DNA from: Parvularculaceae bacterium
GTDB lineage: Bacteria > Pseudomonadota > Alphaproteobacteria > Caulobacterales > Parvularculaceae
Assembly: GCA_021776435.1 (NCBI GenBank)
Contig: JAJFFW010000098.1
Span: 27,793-91,792 of the forward strand
Direction of reading: 5' to 3'
Length of the DNA stretch: 64,000 nt
Shown here: positions 50,270-59,975 of the stretch, in pieces
Numbering within the stretch: position 1 is the stretch's first letter
How the letters are laid out: every line of letters starts with the position of its first letter
Program-made: the position numbers and the translations under genes
Notes under the pieces: generated by a model
Told to the model about the DNA's origin: nothing
The model's database searches: none
The model's input: only the letters and a program-made list of their open reading frames with translations

Positions 50270-52683
50270 AATGTTTCTCCTTTTTGTGGGGTGATGAGAT
50301 CGGCGGCCCATTCGAGACCGCGTGCCCGAAGCCATGCTGGCGCAAAGCCGTCGCCATGGGCATTTTGCATGTCCTCGACCAGGCGCAGGTGGTCTTTTGA
50401 GGACGCAGCGCAAAAGGCGAGTGCAATGGGACCAAGACCTAAATCGAACAGGCGGTTTCCGGCCCGAGACTGGAAATAATAATCCTGCTTGGGTGTCGCC
50501 TGGGCAATGATTTCAACCTGACGCGCATTGAGACCGAACGCTTCGTAAGTTTCCTGTTGTTGCGGCTCCAGCGCCCGGTCATTGGGCAAGAATATCCGCG
50601 ACGGGCAGCTTTCAATGATCGCCGGAGCTATAGAACTATTGGCGATGTCTGACAGGGATTGCGTGGCAAATATGACAGACACATTCCGCTTGCGTAAGGT
50701 TTTCAACCATTCCCGAATGCGGCCCGCAAACAGCGGGTCGTCGAGAAACACCCAAGCCTCATCAAGGATGAGCATGGTCGGTTTGCCGTCGAAGCGGTCC
50801 TCCAACCGGTGAAACAAATAGGTGAGTACCGGCAGCACCAATGATTTGTGGTGCATCAATTCTTCCATCTCGAAACATTGCCAATCGCATGTCCCTAATT
50901 TCTCGACATCCGCATCAAGCAATGCCCCGTGGGCGCCTGCGAGCGTATAGGGTTGGAGCGCTTGTTTCAGCCGGTTCGATTGCAACAGGACGCAAAGCCC
51001 CGTCATCGTGCGTTCTTTCACCGGCGCCGTGCTGAGAGATGTTAAAGCGGTCCAGACCGCTTCTTTGACATCCGGCTTAATCTCTATGCCTTCATGGGCG
51101 AGCAGCCCCATAACCCATTCAAGAGCCCATGACCGCTCAAACTCAGCATCGATCTGCGCGAGTGGTTGAAAGCAGAGGCTATCGTCTGCTCCAAGAGCAA
51201 AATGTTCGCCGGCCATGGCGGCTGTTACCGCTTTTGCGGAGGCGCCTTTATCGAAAATGAAAACTTGGCTCTCCGCATAGCGGCGAAACTGCACGGCGAT
51301 CAGCGACAGGAGCACGGATTTGCCGGCGCCGGTCGGCCCGACAATCAGGGCATGTCCCACATCGCCTTGATGGGTGACCAGGCGAAACGGCGTGTTTGTG
51401 CCCGTGGTGGCATAGAGCAAAGGCGCCCCGCCCAGATGTTCATTCGTCATCGGGCCAGCCCAAACAGCGGAAAGCGGCATCATATGGGCGAGGTTTAAGG
51501 TGTGGACGATCGGCTGGCGAATATTGGCATAGGCATGGCCGGGGATTGTGCCGAGCCAGGCATCGACGGCGTTGACGGTTTCAGTGATCGTCACAAACCC
51601 GCGTCCATTGATGACGCGCTCAACCTCTCGCAACATGGCGTCAGCGGTGTTTGCATCTGCATGATGCACGACAACCGCCGTGGTTAAATACCCAAAACCT
51701 ACATGGTCTTCACCAAGCGCTTGCATGGCCGCGTCTGCGTCCCCCGCTTTATTATCAGCGTCAGTATCAACCAGCGCAGAGGATTCATTGGTCATCACTT
51801 CTTTGACCATGGCCATGAGGGATTTGCGTTTTGCAAACCATTGACGGCGATAGCGGCCCAGAACTTTGGTCGCTTCCGCTTTGTCCATGGGCAGGTAGCG
51901 CGTCATCCACCGATAGGAAAACCCAAGCCGGTTTAAGTCATCAAGCAGTCCGGGCTCGGTCGAGGCCGGAAACCCGTGAATGGAGACAACGCGCACATGT
52001 TCGCCGCCCAACATCGGTTCAAGACCGCCGACTAGATCGGCGCCACCCAATATGGCGTCCAGATAAGCAGGTGCCTCGGGCATTTTGACCCGATGGCGTT
52101 TGGGCGATACGCTCGCTTGCAGATAGGTCAGCGTCTCGTCATCATCCAGGAAAACGGCTTCCGGCAAAACGCCCTTGAAAAGATCAAGGCTCTTGTCAGT
52201 TTCAGCAATGAACCTGCCGAGATAATCATTGGCGTTCAAATCGACCGCATCATCGGGCGTTTCGATAATCAAGTCTTCTATACGGCCGACTGAATCTGTC
52301 GGCGGCAGGAAGGCGAAGGTGATATAATAAGCCGACTCGTAGAGATCACCGGCCTCTGTGAACTGGCCTTTGCGTTCCTCATCAATCAGCCAGCCGACCG
52401 AGTCGCGCCAATCGCTTTCAGGATAATCCAGCGCTGCTTCACGCGCCGCCTCGAAATAGAGCGCCCACCCTGAGCCAAAGCGTTTCAGGGCATTATTAAT
52501 CCGGGCACAGACAGAGACCAGCCCTTCACCGGTCGAGCTTTCGAGATCAGGCCCTCGAAAGCGCGCCGTGCGCTGGAAACTACCGTCCTTGTTGAGAACA
52601 ACCCCCGGCGCGACCAAACACGCCCATGGCAGATAATCCGCAAGCCGGGTTTGCCTGGTTTGATATTCTTTCAGATTGATCAT
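50254..52683 (-). CDS. trbE: Conjugal transfer ATPase TrbE (VirB4-like)
   Basis: The large cytoplasmic ATPase that powers pilus assembly and channel function. It has 809 residues. The start at 52683 (MINLKEYQTRQTRLADYLPW) overlaps the trbD stop; the frame is open further upstream but that part is not TrbE. Walker A is GPTGAGKSVLLSLIA, Walker B is PTMLILDEAWVFLDD, and the segment FATQSLSDIANSSIAPAIIE is typical of VirB4. Confidence 0.95.
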   Translation of the reverse strand: MINLKEYQTRQTRLADYLPWACLVAPGVVLNKDGSFQRTARFRGPDLESSTGEGLVSVCARINNALKRFGSGWALYFEAAREAALDYPESDWRDSVGWLIDEERKGQFTEAGDLYESAYYITFAFLPPTDSVGRIEDLIIETPDDAVDLNANDYLGRFIAETDKSLDLFKGVLPEAVFLDDDETLTYLQASVSPKRHRVKMPEAPAYLDAILGGADLVGGLEPMLGGEHVRVVSIHGFPASTEPGLLDDLNRLGFSYRWMTRYLPMDKAEATKVLGRYRRQWFAKRKSLMAMVKEVMTNESSALVDTDADNKAGDADAAMQALGEDHVGFGYLTTAVVVHHADANTADAMLREVERVINGRGFVTITETVNAVDAWLGTIPGHAYANIRQPIVHTLNLAHMMPLSAVWAGPMTNEHLGGAPLLYATTGTNTPFRLVTHQGDVGHALIVGPTGAGKSVLLSLIAVQFRRYAESQVFIFDKGASAKAVTAAMAGEHFALGADDSLCFQPLAQIDAEFERSWALEWVMGLLAHEGIEIKPDVKEAVWTALTSLSTAPVKERTMTGLCVLLQSNRLKQALQPYTLAGAHGALLDADVEKLGTCDWQCFEMEELMHHKSLVLPVLTYLFHRLEDRFDGKPTMLILDEAWVFLDDPLFAGRIREWLKTLRKRNVSVIFATQSLSDIANSSIAPAIIESCPSRIFLPNDRALEPQQQETYEAFGLNARQVEIIAQATPKQDYYFQSRAGNRLFDLGLGPIALAFCAASSKDHLRLVEDMQNAHGDGFAPAWLRARGLEWAADLITPQKGETLCAVE

Positions 52684-52946
52684 GCCAGATACCCCTTGTG
52701 CCGCACATGCCGGATAAGCACTTCGAGGAATTGCGGGTCGCGCTTGGCGGCAAAAACACAAATCCCATGAGCAATCAGCCAGTAGAGAGTGCCTATCACC
52801 CACAATTGCAGGCCCAGTCCGAGGGCAGCTGCGAAGGTGCCGTTTAAGATGGCGGCGGAGCGCGGGGCGCCGCCCATCAATATCGGCTCGGTGAGCGAGC
52901 GATGGACCGGGATGGTGAAGCCTGCATTTATCGGTTGGGCGGGCAT
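52680..52946 (-). CDS. trbD: Conjugal transfer protein TrbD (VirB3-like)
   Basis: An 88-residue inner-membrane protein of the VirB3 family. PVHRSLTEPILMGGAPRSAA is the family start, followed by membrane helices (ILNGTFAAALGLGLQLWVIG, TLYWLIAHGICVFAAKRDPQ). It overlaps the starts and stops of trbC and trbE. Confidence 0.94.
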   Translation of the reverse strand: MPAQPINAGFTIPVHRSLTEPILMGGAPRSAAILNGTFAAALGLGLQLWVIGTLYWLIAHGICVFAAKRDPQFLEVLIRHVRHKGYLA

Positions 52947-53272
52947 TAGAAAGTTGCTCCACCGCCAAAGCTGAAGAAAGACAGGAAGAAACTTGTCGCG
53001 GTGAACGCAATCGACAGACCAAAGACGATCTGAATGAGTTTGCGAAATGAGCCGCCTGAATCGCCGAAGGCCATGGTCAGGCCCGTGATCACAATGGCGA
53101 TTACGCCGATGATTTTTGCGACAGGCCCTTCGATAGATTGAAGAATTTGGTCAAGCGGCCCTTCCCAGGGCATGCCCGATCCGGCAGCGTGAGCAGGACT
53201 TGCAAGTGCAAGCACGATGACGCCAACGCCAATTGCGCGCAGCATCATCGAAGTGGTTTTATTCAACATCAT
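52946..53272 (-). CDS. trbC: Conjugal transfer pilin TrbC (VirB2-like)
   Basis: The pilin subunit of the conjugative pilus, 108 residues. A long signal peptide (AIGVGVIVLALASPAHA, cleaved before AGS) leads into a mature part with two membrane helices (VAKIIGVIAIVITGLTMAFG, KLIQIVFGLSIAFTATSFFL). The size and layout fit VirB2/TrbC pilins. Confidence 0.93.
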   Translation of the reverse strand: MMLNKTTSMMLRAIGVGVIVLALASPAHAAGSGMPWEGPLDQILQSIEGPVAKIIGVIAIVITGLTMAFGDSGGSFRKLIQIVFGLSIAFTATSFFLSFFSFGGGATF

Positions 53273-54291
53273 GATTTTCCTCCATTTGTTGTTGTAGATT
53301 GGGATGGGAGTGAAACGAGCTTGAGGCCCGGATCGGGATATTCGGGCGCGTGATAACCGCCCTCGACATCGGGATGGGGCCCAACGACCTCACGGATAGA
53401 TGAAATGCGCCGTTTTTGGCCGCGCCCCTCAATGAAGACGGCAAGGTCAATGGCCTGGCAGATCAGCATTTGCGGAATACTGGCTGAAACCTCGCCGACC
53501 AGTTGCTCAAGGCGTTGCAAACCACTGACAGCGCAATTGCCGTGAATGGTGCTGATCCCGCCCGGATGGCCCGTGTTCCAGGCTTTCAACATGTCGAGCG
53601 CTTCTGCGCCGCGCACTTCGCCAACAATGATCCTGTCAGGGCGAAGACGAAGAGTGGATTTCACCAGAGCCGCCATCGAGACGGAACCGGTTTGCGTTCT
53701 CAGCGCTACATGATCAGGCGCCGCACATTGCAACTCACGCGTATCTTCAAGAATGACGACCCGGTCACCTGTTTGCGCGATTTCGTGCAGCAGCGCATTG
53801 GCGAGCGTGGTCTTTCCAGACCCGGTGCCGCCAACGATGAGGATGTTGCGTTTATCGGCGACCGCTTGCTTAAGCACATCGCAGCGCAAGGGTGAAAGCG
53901 ATCCGGCCTCCACATAATCATCCAGCGTATAGATCTTGGCTGCGGCTTTACGGATGGCGAAACATGGCGCCGTTGCAATCGGCGGAATGATGCCTTCAAA
54001 GCGCTCACCGCCGCCCGGCAATTCGGCGCTGACAATCGGCTGGGCGCGTGTCACCTCCTGGCCAATATGACTGCCAATAACGCGAACAACCCGCTCGGTT
54101 TCAGACGCCGTCATTATCGTATCGGTCTTCACCCGGCCTTCGCCGTGCCGGTCCAGCCACACGCAGCCATCGGGATTGACCATGACCTCGACGACATTCG
54201 GATCGGACAGGGCTTCAACAATCGCCGAACCCATGGCTGTTTTTAGCATGGTCTCGGTACGCAGAATTGTTTCAGACGAGGTATCAGGCAT
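53269..54291 (-). CDS. trbB: Conjugal transfer ATPase TrbB (VirB11-like)
   Basis: A hexameric ATPase at the base of the secretion channel. It has 340 residues from ATG 54291 (MPDTSSETILRTETMLKTAM), where the start overlaps the copG stop. Walker A is GGTGSGKTTLANALLHEIA, the Asp box is VVILEDTRELQCAAPDHVAL, and RPDRIIVGEVRGAEALDMLK holds Walker B. The His box is TGHPGGISTIHGN. Confidence 0.96.
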   Translation of the reverse strand: MPDTSSETILRTETMLKTAMGSAIVEALSDPNVVEVMVNPDGCVWLDRHGEGRVKTDTIMTASETERVVRVIGSHIGQEVTRAQPIVSAELPGGGERFEGIIPPIATAPCFAIRKAAAKIYTLDDYVEAGSLSPLRCDVLKQAVADKRNILIVGGTGSGKTTLANALLHEIAQTGDRVVILEDTRELQCAAPDHVALRTQTGSVSMAALVKSTLRLRPDRIIVGEVRGAEALDMLKAWNTGHPGGISTIHGNCAVSGLQRLEQLVGEVSASIPQMLICQAIDLAVFIEGRGQKRRISSIREVVGPHPDVEGGYHAPEYPDPGLKLVSLPSQSTTTNGGKS

Positions 54292-54793
54292 TGGCCAGCT
54301 CCTTTTCGGATTTGGATTCCGGTTCGGGGCGAGGTTCATGCAGACGCATCAACTCATCTTTTGTGAAAAATGCGGTCTCATCGACCATGACATCATCAAG
54401 CGCCGTAAAGAGAATGCTTTCCCCATCGGCCAGAACGGTTTGCAGGCTTTCAATGAAACGCTCAAACCGCGCCGCGCCTTGCGACTGAGCTGCCGCCTTA
54501 TCCTTATCGGGCACAGGTGGAATGACGGTCAGAAAATAGCGCACGAACAGGGAGAACGCTTCGGCTGAAATGATCTGGTTGCGTTTCAGGATTTCAGTTT
54601 GCCGCGTCATGCGGTCGAGACGGCGGATAATTGCGCCGTCACGTTTGACTTCATGCTCTTGTGCAAAGAATGCGCTCAGGGCTTGATTGACGACGTGAGA
54701 GACATTGCTCTCGGGCCGAGCTGCCAACGCGCATAAGCGAATGTGATTTTCTACGTCAATATAGGTCCAGATGCGGGGTTTTGTGGAAGGCAT
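54284..54793 (-). CDS. CopG-family protein of the trb operon
   Basis: A 169-residue protein that commonly sits between traG and trbB. The N-terminal part (IWTYIDVENHIRLCALAARP, SNVSHVVNQALSAFF) is a CopG/ribbon-helix-helix-like DNA-binding region. The middle and end are helical (RLDRMTRQTEILKRNQIISA, EAFSLFVRYFLTVIP). It probably regulates transfer genes. Confidence 0.87.
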   Translation of the reverse strand: MPSTKPRIWTYIDVENHIRLCALAARPESNVSHVVNQALSAFFAQEHEVKRDGAIIRRLDRMTRQTEILKRNQIISAEAFSLFVRYFLTVIPPVPDKDKAAAQSQGAARFERFIESLQTVLADGESILFTALDDVMVDETAFFTKDELMRLHEPRPEPESKSEKELANA

Positions 54794-54795
54794 GG

Positions 54796-56835
54796 CTAAA
54801 AATCCATCAGGTCTAGTTTGGGCGTGCCCTTATCCACGCCGTATGTGCGGCGAGCGATATCAGCGGTGCGGGCGAGGTCATTTGCGCGTTTGGCGTCAAA
54901 CTCGCCGTCATCATGCTGAGTACTATCCTCACGGGCCGGGTTCTTCTCGGTGTCCTTGTCCGTTGGCGGCGTATCGATTTCCGGTTTCCGATCTTTGCCG
55001 CCATCATCGGTGCTGGAGATTTGATCAAACCAGGGCTTTACAAGGCGTTCATCCACATCGCGGGCCGCATGGCCCCAATCATCCGAACGCGCGGGAGGGC
55101 TGTCAGCATAAGGATGATTTGGGCCTACCAAAACCGGAGAGGGGAACAACCGGTCTGTAAAGTTGGCGTCCTCATAGTATTTCAGTTTCTTGGCACGGAT
55201 TGGCGGCATGCCGGAGACCAGTACGATTTCATCATCGGCGGGGAGTTGCATCACTTCGCCGGGGGTAAGCAGTTGCCGTGCGGTCTCCTGACGGGAAACC
55301 ATGACATGAGCGAGCCACGGCGCCAGTCTGTGCCCAGCATAATTGCGCATAGCCCGCATTTCGGTGGTGGTTCCAAGCGCATCCGATACCCGTTTCGCCG
55401 TGCGCTCATCATTGGTGCCGAACGCCACACGGACATGACAATTGTCCAGGATCGAATTGTTCGGGCCGTAGGCTTTTTCAATCTGATTGAGGGATTGTGC
55501 GATAAGAAAGGCGCGCAGTCCGTATCCGGCCATAAAGGCAAGGGCGCTCTCGAAGAAATCGAGCCGTCCAAGCGCTGGGAACTCATCGAGCATCAACAAC
55601 ACTTGCCGTTGGTTCTTCTGCCCTGCGTCGCCTTCTAGCTTCTCAGTTAGCCTGCGACCGATCTGATTGAGAATGAGCCGGACCAGTGGTTTGGTGCGCG
55701 AGATGTCTGATGGTGGCACCACAAGGTAAAGCGAGATCGGCTTGTCGCCGTTGATCAGATCGGCGATGCGCCAATCGCATTTGGAAGTCACCTCGGCGAC
55801 TGTGGGGTCGCGGTAAAGCCCGAGAAAACTCACCGCCGTCGACAAGACGCCGGAGCGCTCGTTTTCAGACTTGTTCATGAGTTCACGCGCTGCTTGCGCA
55901 ACGACGGGATGGGTTCGGGGCTTGTCATCGGCGTCGCCAGTCGCGCCGAGGTGATTAGTGGACATCATTACCCAGAGCGTGCGCTCGAATGAACGACTGG
56001 GATCAGACAGAAAGCTTGCGACGCGCGCGAGCGTCTTTTCTTTCTCCGCATAGAGGACATGCAAGATCGCGCCGACGAGAAGTGCATGGCCGGTTTTTTC
56101 CCAATGGGTACGACGCTCAAGCGCGCCTTCGGGGTCAACCAGGATGTCGGCAATATTCTGAACGTCGCGGACTTCATTGACGCCTTTGCGTACTTCGAGA
56201 AGCGGATTGTATTTGGCGCTCGCAGCATTGGTGGGATCGAACAGAAGGCAATGGGAAAATGTTGAACGCCACCCGGCTGTAATCGACCAGTTCTCTCCCT
56301 TGATGTCGTGGATAACGGCGCTACCTGTCCAACTCAGTAGGGTTGGTATCACCAGTCCGACACCTTTACCGGAACGTGTCGGGGCATAGGTGAGAACATG
56401 TTCCGGGCCATCATGGCGTAAATACTGACCGTCAAAGCAACCTAGAAAAACGCCTTTTGCTTCCGACATGCCAGAGCGGGATACGTCTTTAGCGTTCGCC
56501 CAGCGTGAGGAGCCATAAGTGGTCAGGTTTTTCGCTTGCCTGCCGCGCCACACCGATCCGATGGCTGCAACGAAAGCGGCGATAAAGCCACTGCTGGCAG
56601 CAATCAAACCACCTTTGAAAAAGGTATCCGGAGCGTAAGCCTCAAAAGCATACCACCATTCAAACATCCGCCAGGGGTAATAGATGCGTTGCTCGCCAAG
56701 GGTAAACCAAGCTGGTCCAAGATAGGCGTCATAAGCAAATTGCGCTGCGACCCATTGGGTTGAAAACCAGACACCGCAGATGATCGTGATGAGCACGATC
56801 ATGATCTGTCCAATGAGTATTGATTGTGGTGACAT
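54796..56835 (-). CDS. traG: Conjugal transfer coupling protein TraG (VirD4-like)
   Basis: The coupling ATPase that brings the relaxase-DNA complex to the channel. It has 679 residues from ATG 56835 (MSPQSILIGQIMIVLITIIC), which has GAGG at 7 bases; an upstream ATG at 56868 lacks one. Two N-terminal membrane helices are followed by the nucleotide-binding domain with Walker A APTRSGKGVGLVIPTLLSW and Walker B VLLMLDEFPALGRLDFFESA. The polar C-terminus is rich in D, E and K. It is the first gene of the trb operon on this strand. Confidence 0.95.
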   Translation of the reverse strand: MSPQSILIGQIMIVLITIICGVWFSTQWVAAQFAYDAYLGPAWFTLGEQRIYYPWRMFEWWYAFEAYAPDTFFKGGLIAASSGFIAAFVAAIGSVWRGRQAKNLTTYGSSRWANAKDVSRSGMSEAKGVFLGCFDGQYLRHDGPEHVLTYAPTRSGKGVGLVIPTLLSWTGSAVIHDIKGENWSITAGWRSTFSHCLLFDPTNAASAKYNPLLEVRKGVNEVRDVQNIADILVDPEGALERRTHWEKTGHALLVGAILHVLYAEKEKTLARVASFLSDPSRSFERTLWVMMSTNHLGATGDADDKPRTHPVVAQAARELMNKSENERSGVLSTAVSFLGLYRDPTVAEVTSKCDWRIADLINGDKPISLYLVVPPSDISRTKPLVRLILNQIGRRLTEKLEGDAGQKNQRQVLLMLDEFPALGRLDFFESALAFMAGYGLRAFLIAQSLNQIEKAYGPNNSILDNCHVRVAFGTNDERTAKRVSDALGTTTEMRAMRNYAGHRLAPWLAHVMVSRQETARQLLTPGEVMQLPADDEIVLVSGMPPIRAKKLKYYEDANFTDRLFPSPVLVGPNHPYADSPPARSDDWGHAARDVDERLVKPWFDQISSTDDGGKDRKPEIDTPPTDKDTEKNPAREDSTQHDDGEFDAKRANDLARTADIARRTYGVDKGTPKLDLMDF

Positions 56836-57119
56836 GTATGGCCTCAAGGTTATTCTTGAGACCAGCATGGCGCAGCGATTTATGTTTCGTCTACTGAGGA
56901 AACACTACAGAAATTTGAGTAGTATCAGGCTGTTGAGAGGAAAATTGAGGCGCCAGATATGGGCGCAGCCTGTTCACATATTCTCCTATAGCCAAAGCCA
57001 TGGCGCCACGGTCAAAATACAGAAAGAATGGGGAGAATTGAGGGTTCGGTCATCCTACGAACGCCAAAAGGAACAACCAGACAGATAATCGGTTTAACAA
57101 CTCCCATTTTGGAAAGTGG

Positions 57120-57188
57120 TTGCATTTCCGTTTGTGTTCTGCTAACTATCATATTTGACGAGTAAATGCTATTTGGATATCAAATATG
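57120..57188 (+). promoter_or_regulatory. hipBA promoter with operator-like inverted repeats
   Basis: A -35 (TTGCAT, 57120-57125), a 17-base spacer and a -10 (TAACTA, 57143-57148) precede hipB. Downstream, CATATTTG (57150-57157) pairs with CAAATATG (57181-57188), and the palindrome TATTTG-GATAT-CAAATA (57170-57186) reaches the start codon. HipB proteins repress their own operon, so these are likely operators. The rest of the 350-base gap from traG shows no gene. Confidence 0.6.
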
Positions 57189-57572
57189 GCAATTAATGTG
57201 AGTTCCTTGAACGCACGACGGGCTCTTGTAGCTTTGGGAACAAACATCAAGACAGCCCGCTTGAAACGACGGATTTCCGTAAAGGGGTTCGCCGAACGCA
57301 TCGGTGTGTCAGAAAGCACTGTCATCCGGCTGGAGAAAGGAGATGCCGGCGTCAGCATCGGCACTCTGGCGATGGCTTGCCTCGTGCTTGGTGAAATTGA
57401 TCGAATTTCGGACTTCCTCGATGCCGGGTCTGATGACACTGGATTGCTTCTCGATCGGCAAACGCTCCCAAAACGGATCGACCGAAAACGAAAACCCGGA
57501 TCATCACCGTCCAGCAAAGGCGGGTCAGACCGCTCATCGGATGTGGACGATGAAGATGGGGTCGGCTTCTGA
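57186..57572 (+). CDS. hipB: HipB-like antitoxin, XRE-type DNA-binding protein
   Basis: A 128-residue protein with a helix-turn-helix at about 18-75 (NIKTARLKRRISVKGFAERI, GVSESTVIRLEKGDAGVSIG) and a polar, serine-rich tail (RKPGSSPSSKGGSDRSSDVD). It would neutralise the HipA kinase and repress the operon. The stop overlaps the hipA ATG (TGATG). Confidence 0.9.
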   Translation: MAINVSSLNARRALVALGTNIKTARLKRRISVKGFAERIGVSESTVIRLEKGDAGVSIGTLAMACLVLGEIDRISDFLDAGSDDTGLLLDRQTLPKRIDRKRKPGSSPSSKGGSDRSSDVDDEDGVGF

Positions 57573-58801
57573 TGCCCGAAGCGATCGTTGCTCTTGGGGA
57601 AGGCAAGCGTATCGTCGGCCGTCTACGCTTCGAGACCGATGGCAGACGTCAGCATTCGCAATTCGAGTACGCCGCTGAATGGTTGGCGGCGCCTGACCGC
57701 TTCGCGCTTTCACCGGGATTGCCCCTGCGCGAAGGAAGTCACTATAGCACTGGCCGAGAGGACAAGCGCTCGGCTCTGAGCGGATGTTTTGCCGATGCAG
57801 CGCCAGACTCCTGGGGACGGGCTCTGATGACCAAGGCATTAGGGGGCGGTCTCAGTGAGTTTGACTATCTGGTTCTTGCAGATGACCGCACACGACAAGG
57901 GGCTTTACGTTTTTTGGGCGAAGACATGGAACCACTATCGAATTTGGCTCCGCCAATTCCGCGTCTGGTCGAACTCGAACGATTGCGCGGGCTCGCGCAA
58001 CGGTTTGAACGTGATCCAAGCGGCGCGGAAGAAGAAGCCCGCGACCTTGCCGGCATTGCCGGGTCTCTCGGCGGAGCGCGCCCAAAGGCGAATGTGGAAG
58101 GTGATGGGTATCTCTGGATCGCCAAGTTCACGTCCACAAAGGATACGAAACCAGTTGAACGCGCCGAAGTCGCAACCCTGAAACTCGCGGCCATGTGTGG
58201 ACTGCGGGTTGCCGAAGCGAAGCTGGAATTGCGGGACAGCGACAGTCCGATCGCGCTCATTCGCCGGTTTGACCGCCGGGGCAATACGCGCATTCCTTAT
58301 ATTTCCGCCCGTACTGCGCTGGACTGGAAAGGCGATGAAGGCGGTTACTACACGGACATCGCTGATGTGATCCGTCAGATTTCAAGCGAGCCGGTCGATG
58401 ATCTGAACGAGCTCTGGCGACGGATCGTCTTCACAATCCTTGTGTCCAACAAGGACGATCATTTGAAGAACCACGGCTTCATCTATGCGGGCGGAGATCG
58501 CTGGCGATTGTCACCGGCATTCGACATCAATCCGTCCCCGTCGCGTCATCGGGTTCTGGAAACAGGTATCATCCAGGGCAGATCGTTCGACGCCTCACTG
58601 GAGATCGCGCTTGAGGCAGCCGAATTTTTCGATCTGACACCAGACGATGCGCGTCAGCAAGCATCATGGATGGCGACAACGATTGCAAAAAATTGGAAGC
58701 AAGCTCTGCGTTCAGAAGGCGCATCACCAGATGAAGTTAGAAATTACGCCGATGCGTTTGAAAATACCGAAGCTGAGAAAGCCCTAAAGCGACCAAGTTG
58801 A
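57572..58801 (+). CDS. hipA: HipA-like serine/threonine kinase toxin
   Basis: A 409-residue HipA-family kinase. E. coli HipA phosphorylates glutamyl-tRNA synthetase and induces persistence. The N-terminal HipA domain, the nucleotide-binding glycines in GIAGSLGGARPKANVEGDG, the catalytic region LVSNKDDHLKNHGFIYAGG and the metal-binding LSPAFDINPSPS are all present, so it looks active. It belongs to the cargo between the transfer operon and the relaxase. Confidence 0.92.
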   Translation: MPEAIVALGEGKRIVGRLRFETDGRRQHSQFEYAAEWLAAPDRFALSPGLPLREGSHYSTGREDKRSALSGCFADAAPDSWGRALMTKALGGGLSEFDYLVLADDRTRQGALRFLGEDMEPLSNLAPPIPRLVELERLRGLAQRFERDPSGAEEEARDLAGIAGSLGGARPKANVEGDGYLWIAKFTSTKDTKPVERAEVATLKLAAMCGLRVAEAKLELRDSDSPIALIRRFDRRGNTRIPYISARTALDWKGDEGGYYTDIADVIRQISSEPVDDLNELWRRIVFTILVSNKDDHLKNHGFIYAGGDRWRLSPAFDINPSPSRHRVLETGIIQGRSFDASLEIALEAAEFFDLTPDDARQQASWMATTIAKNWKQALRSEGASPDEVRNYADAFENTEAEKALKRPS

Positions 58802-58847
58802 TGGCGTCACGCTGCAACATCATCCGCGGAACCTAATACTGATAATG

Positions 58848-59582
58848 TTAATATTTCAGGGGCCGATATTCTCCCATTAAACTCCGCTCCATGCCGTTAC
58901 CCCAACCGCTTCCATGATCGCTAGTATTTGTTGCGACATGTTTGTCGGAGATGTTATGCGGTGGAAAAGCCAGGAGTTGAAGAACGCTTCCCGGACGTAG
59001 GTGCCAACTTGCCCAAGTGAGCGGGGAGTCACCATTCGCATCGCGTGCTTGTTTTTCAGCGCCGTAGTCGAGAAGCAATTGGATCGTTGGTGGATCGCTG
59101 AATGCGGCAGCGCGGTGCAGCGGCGTTTCGCCTTTTGTGCGGGTGTCACGCATGAACGCCGAAGTTTCCTGGCCCGCAATTGTTCGTGCGTTTGGGTCGG
59201 CGCCGCGCTCAAGAAGTAATTGAACGGTGTAGCCAAAATATGGGCGCTCCGCTTTGCAGAGTGCATTGTGTAGAGCTGTTTCGCCGGTGCCTGGTAGTGA
59301 ATGCTTTGGGTCGGCGCCATGGGCAATCAGAAAATCGCATATCTTCCAATAGCCAAAAAAAGCGGCGCTGTTGAGCTGTTCATTCAAATTCAAGCCCGTT
59401 AAGTCATGACCTGCATCTACGACTGCCCTTAGGGCTGTTACGTCACCATAATAAATAAACCATGCGAGTGGATTAATTGGTCCGGCCTGCACTATCTTGC
59501 GCCAATCGGGCAGTTTGATCAATTCGAAGACGAGGTCCGTGCGTCCTTCGCTAATGAGCTCAAGCATTTTATCACGCGTCAT
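58848..59582 (-). CDS. Ankyrin-repeat protein
   Basis: A 244-residue protein with about five ankyrin repeats: INPLAWFIYYGDVTALRAVV, NSAAFFGYWKICDFLIAHGA, GETALHNALCKAERPYFGYT, GETPLHRAAAFSDPPTIQLL and GDSPLTWASWHLRPGSVLQL. There is no signal peptide, so it should act in the cytoplasm by binding another protein. The repeats are diverged at the N-terminus. The partner is unknown; hipA is convergent and close, but no link can be claimed. Confidence 0.88.
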   Translation of the reverse strand: MTRDKMLELISEGRTDLVFELIKLPDWRKIVQAGPINPLAWFIYYGDVTALRAVVDAGHDLTGLNLNEQLNSAAFFGYWKICDFLIAHGADPKHSLPGTGETALHNALCKAERPYFGYTVQLLLERGADPNARTIAGQETSAFMRDTRTKGETPLHRAAAFSDPPTIQLLLDYGAEKQARDANGDSPLTWASWHLRPGSVLQLLAFPPHNISDKHVATNTSDHGSGWGNGMERSLMGEYRPLKY

Positions 59583-59630
59583 AATCTGTCTCCTTGAAGT
59601 TTATCGAGTCGGTGAGAGCGGCGGTGATCA

Positions 59631-59945
59631 TCATGGCGTCCCATCTGAATGCCGACGCCAAGGAAATAACACTGTGTATGCAGGAATATCGGTGATACTT
59701 TTTCGCCTTATGCTGATTAACTTACGTGAATGCAGCCTGGTGATTGCCGATTGAACGCTGCGTTTTGACAGCCCGGTCGCTTCGGCGATATCGCGCAAAC
59801 TGACGGCAATAGTATGATTGCATACTGCGTCAGTCCATCGATAGAGAAATAGATAGACGAGAAACGCTGAAGGTTGGCGATCATGCCCGCATAAGTCACG
59901 CATGAGCGTGTCAAAAATATACGGGTCTATCTTTAAGTTCACCAT
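59631..59945 (-). CDS. Winged helix-turn-helix regulator
   Basis: A 104-residue protein starting at MVNLKIDPYIFDTLMRDLCG. Residues about 28-85 form a winged helix (VYLFLYRWTDAVCNHTIAVS, LRDIAEATGLSKRSVQSAIT, RLHSRKLISIRR). It is divergent from the VOC gene, with a perfect palindrome between them that begins 9 bases from this start codon, which suggests self-control and possibly control of the VOC gene. Confidence 0.78.
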   Translation of the reverse strand: MVNLKIDPYIFDTLMRDLCGHDRQPSAFLVYLFLYRWTDAVCNHTIAVSLRDIAEATGLSKRSVQSAITRLHSRKLISIRRKSITDIPAYTVLFPWRRHSDGTP

Positions 59946-59954
59946 TATATACAC

Positions 59955-59975
59955 CTATGGCAATAACTGCCATAG
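59955..59975. promoter_or_regulatory. Palindrome between the winged-helix and VOC genes
   Basis: CTATGGCA-ATAAC-TGCCATAG, 8-base perfect arms. It lies 9 bases before the winged-helix start and about 75 bases before the VOC start, so it could be an operator for either gene. In the winged-helix transcript it would fold beside the ribosome site (AGGTG). Confidence 0.65.
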
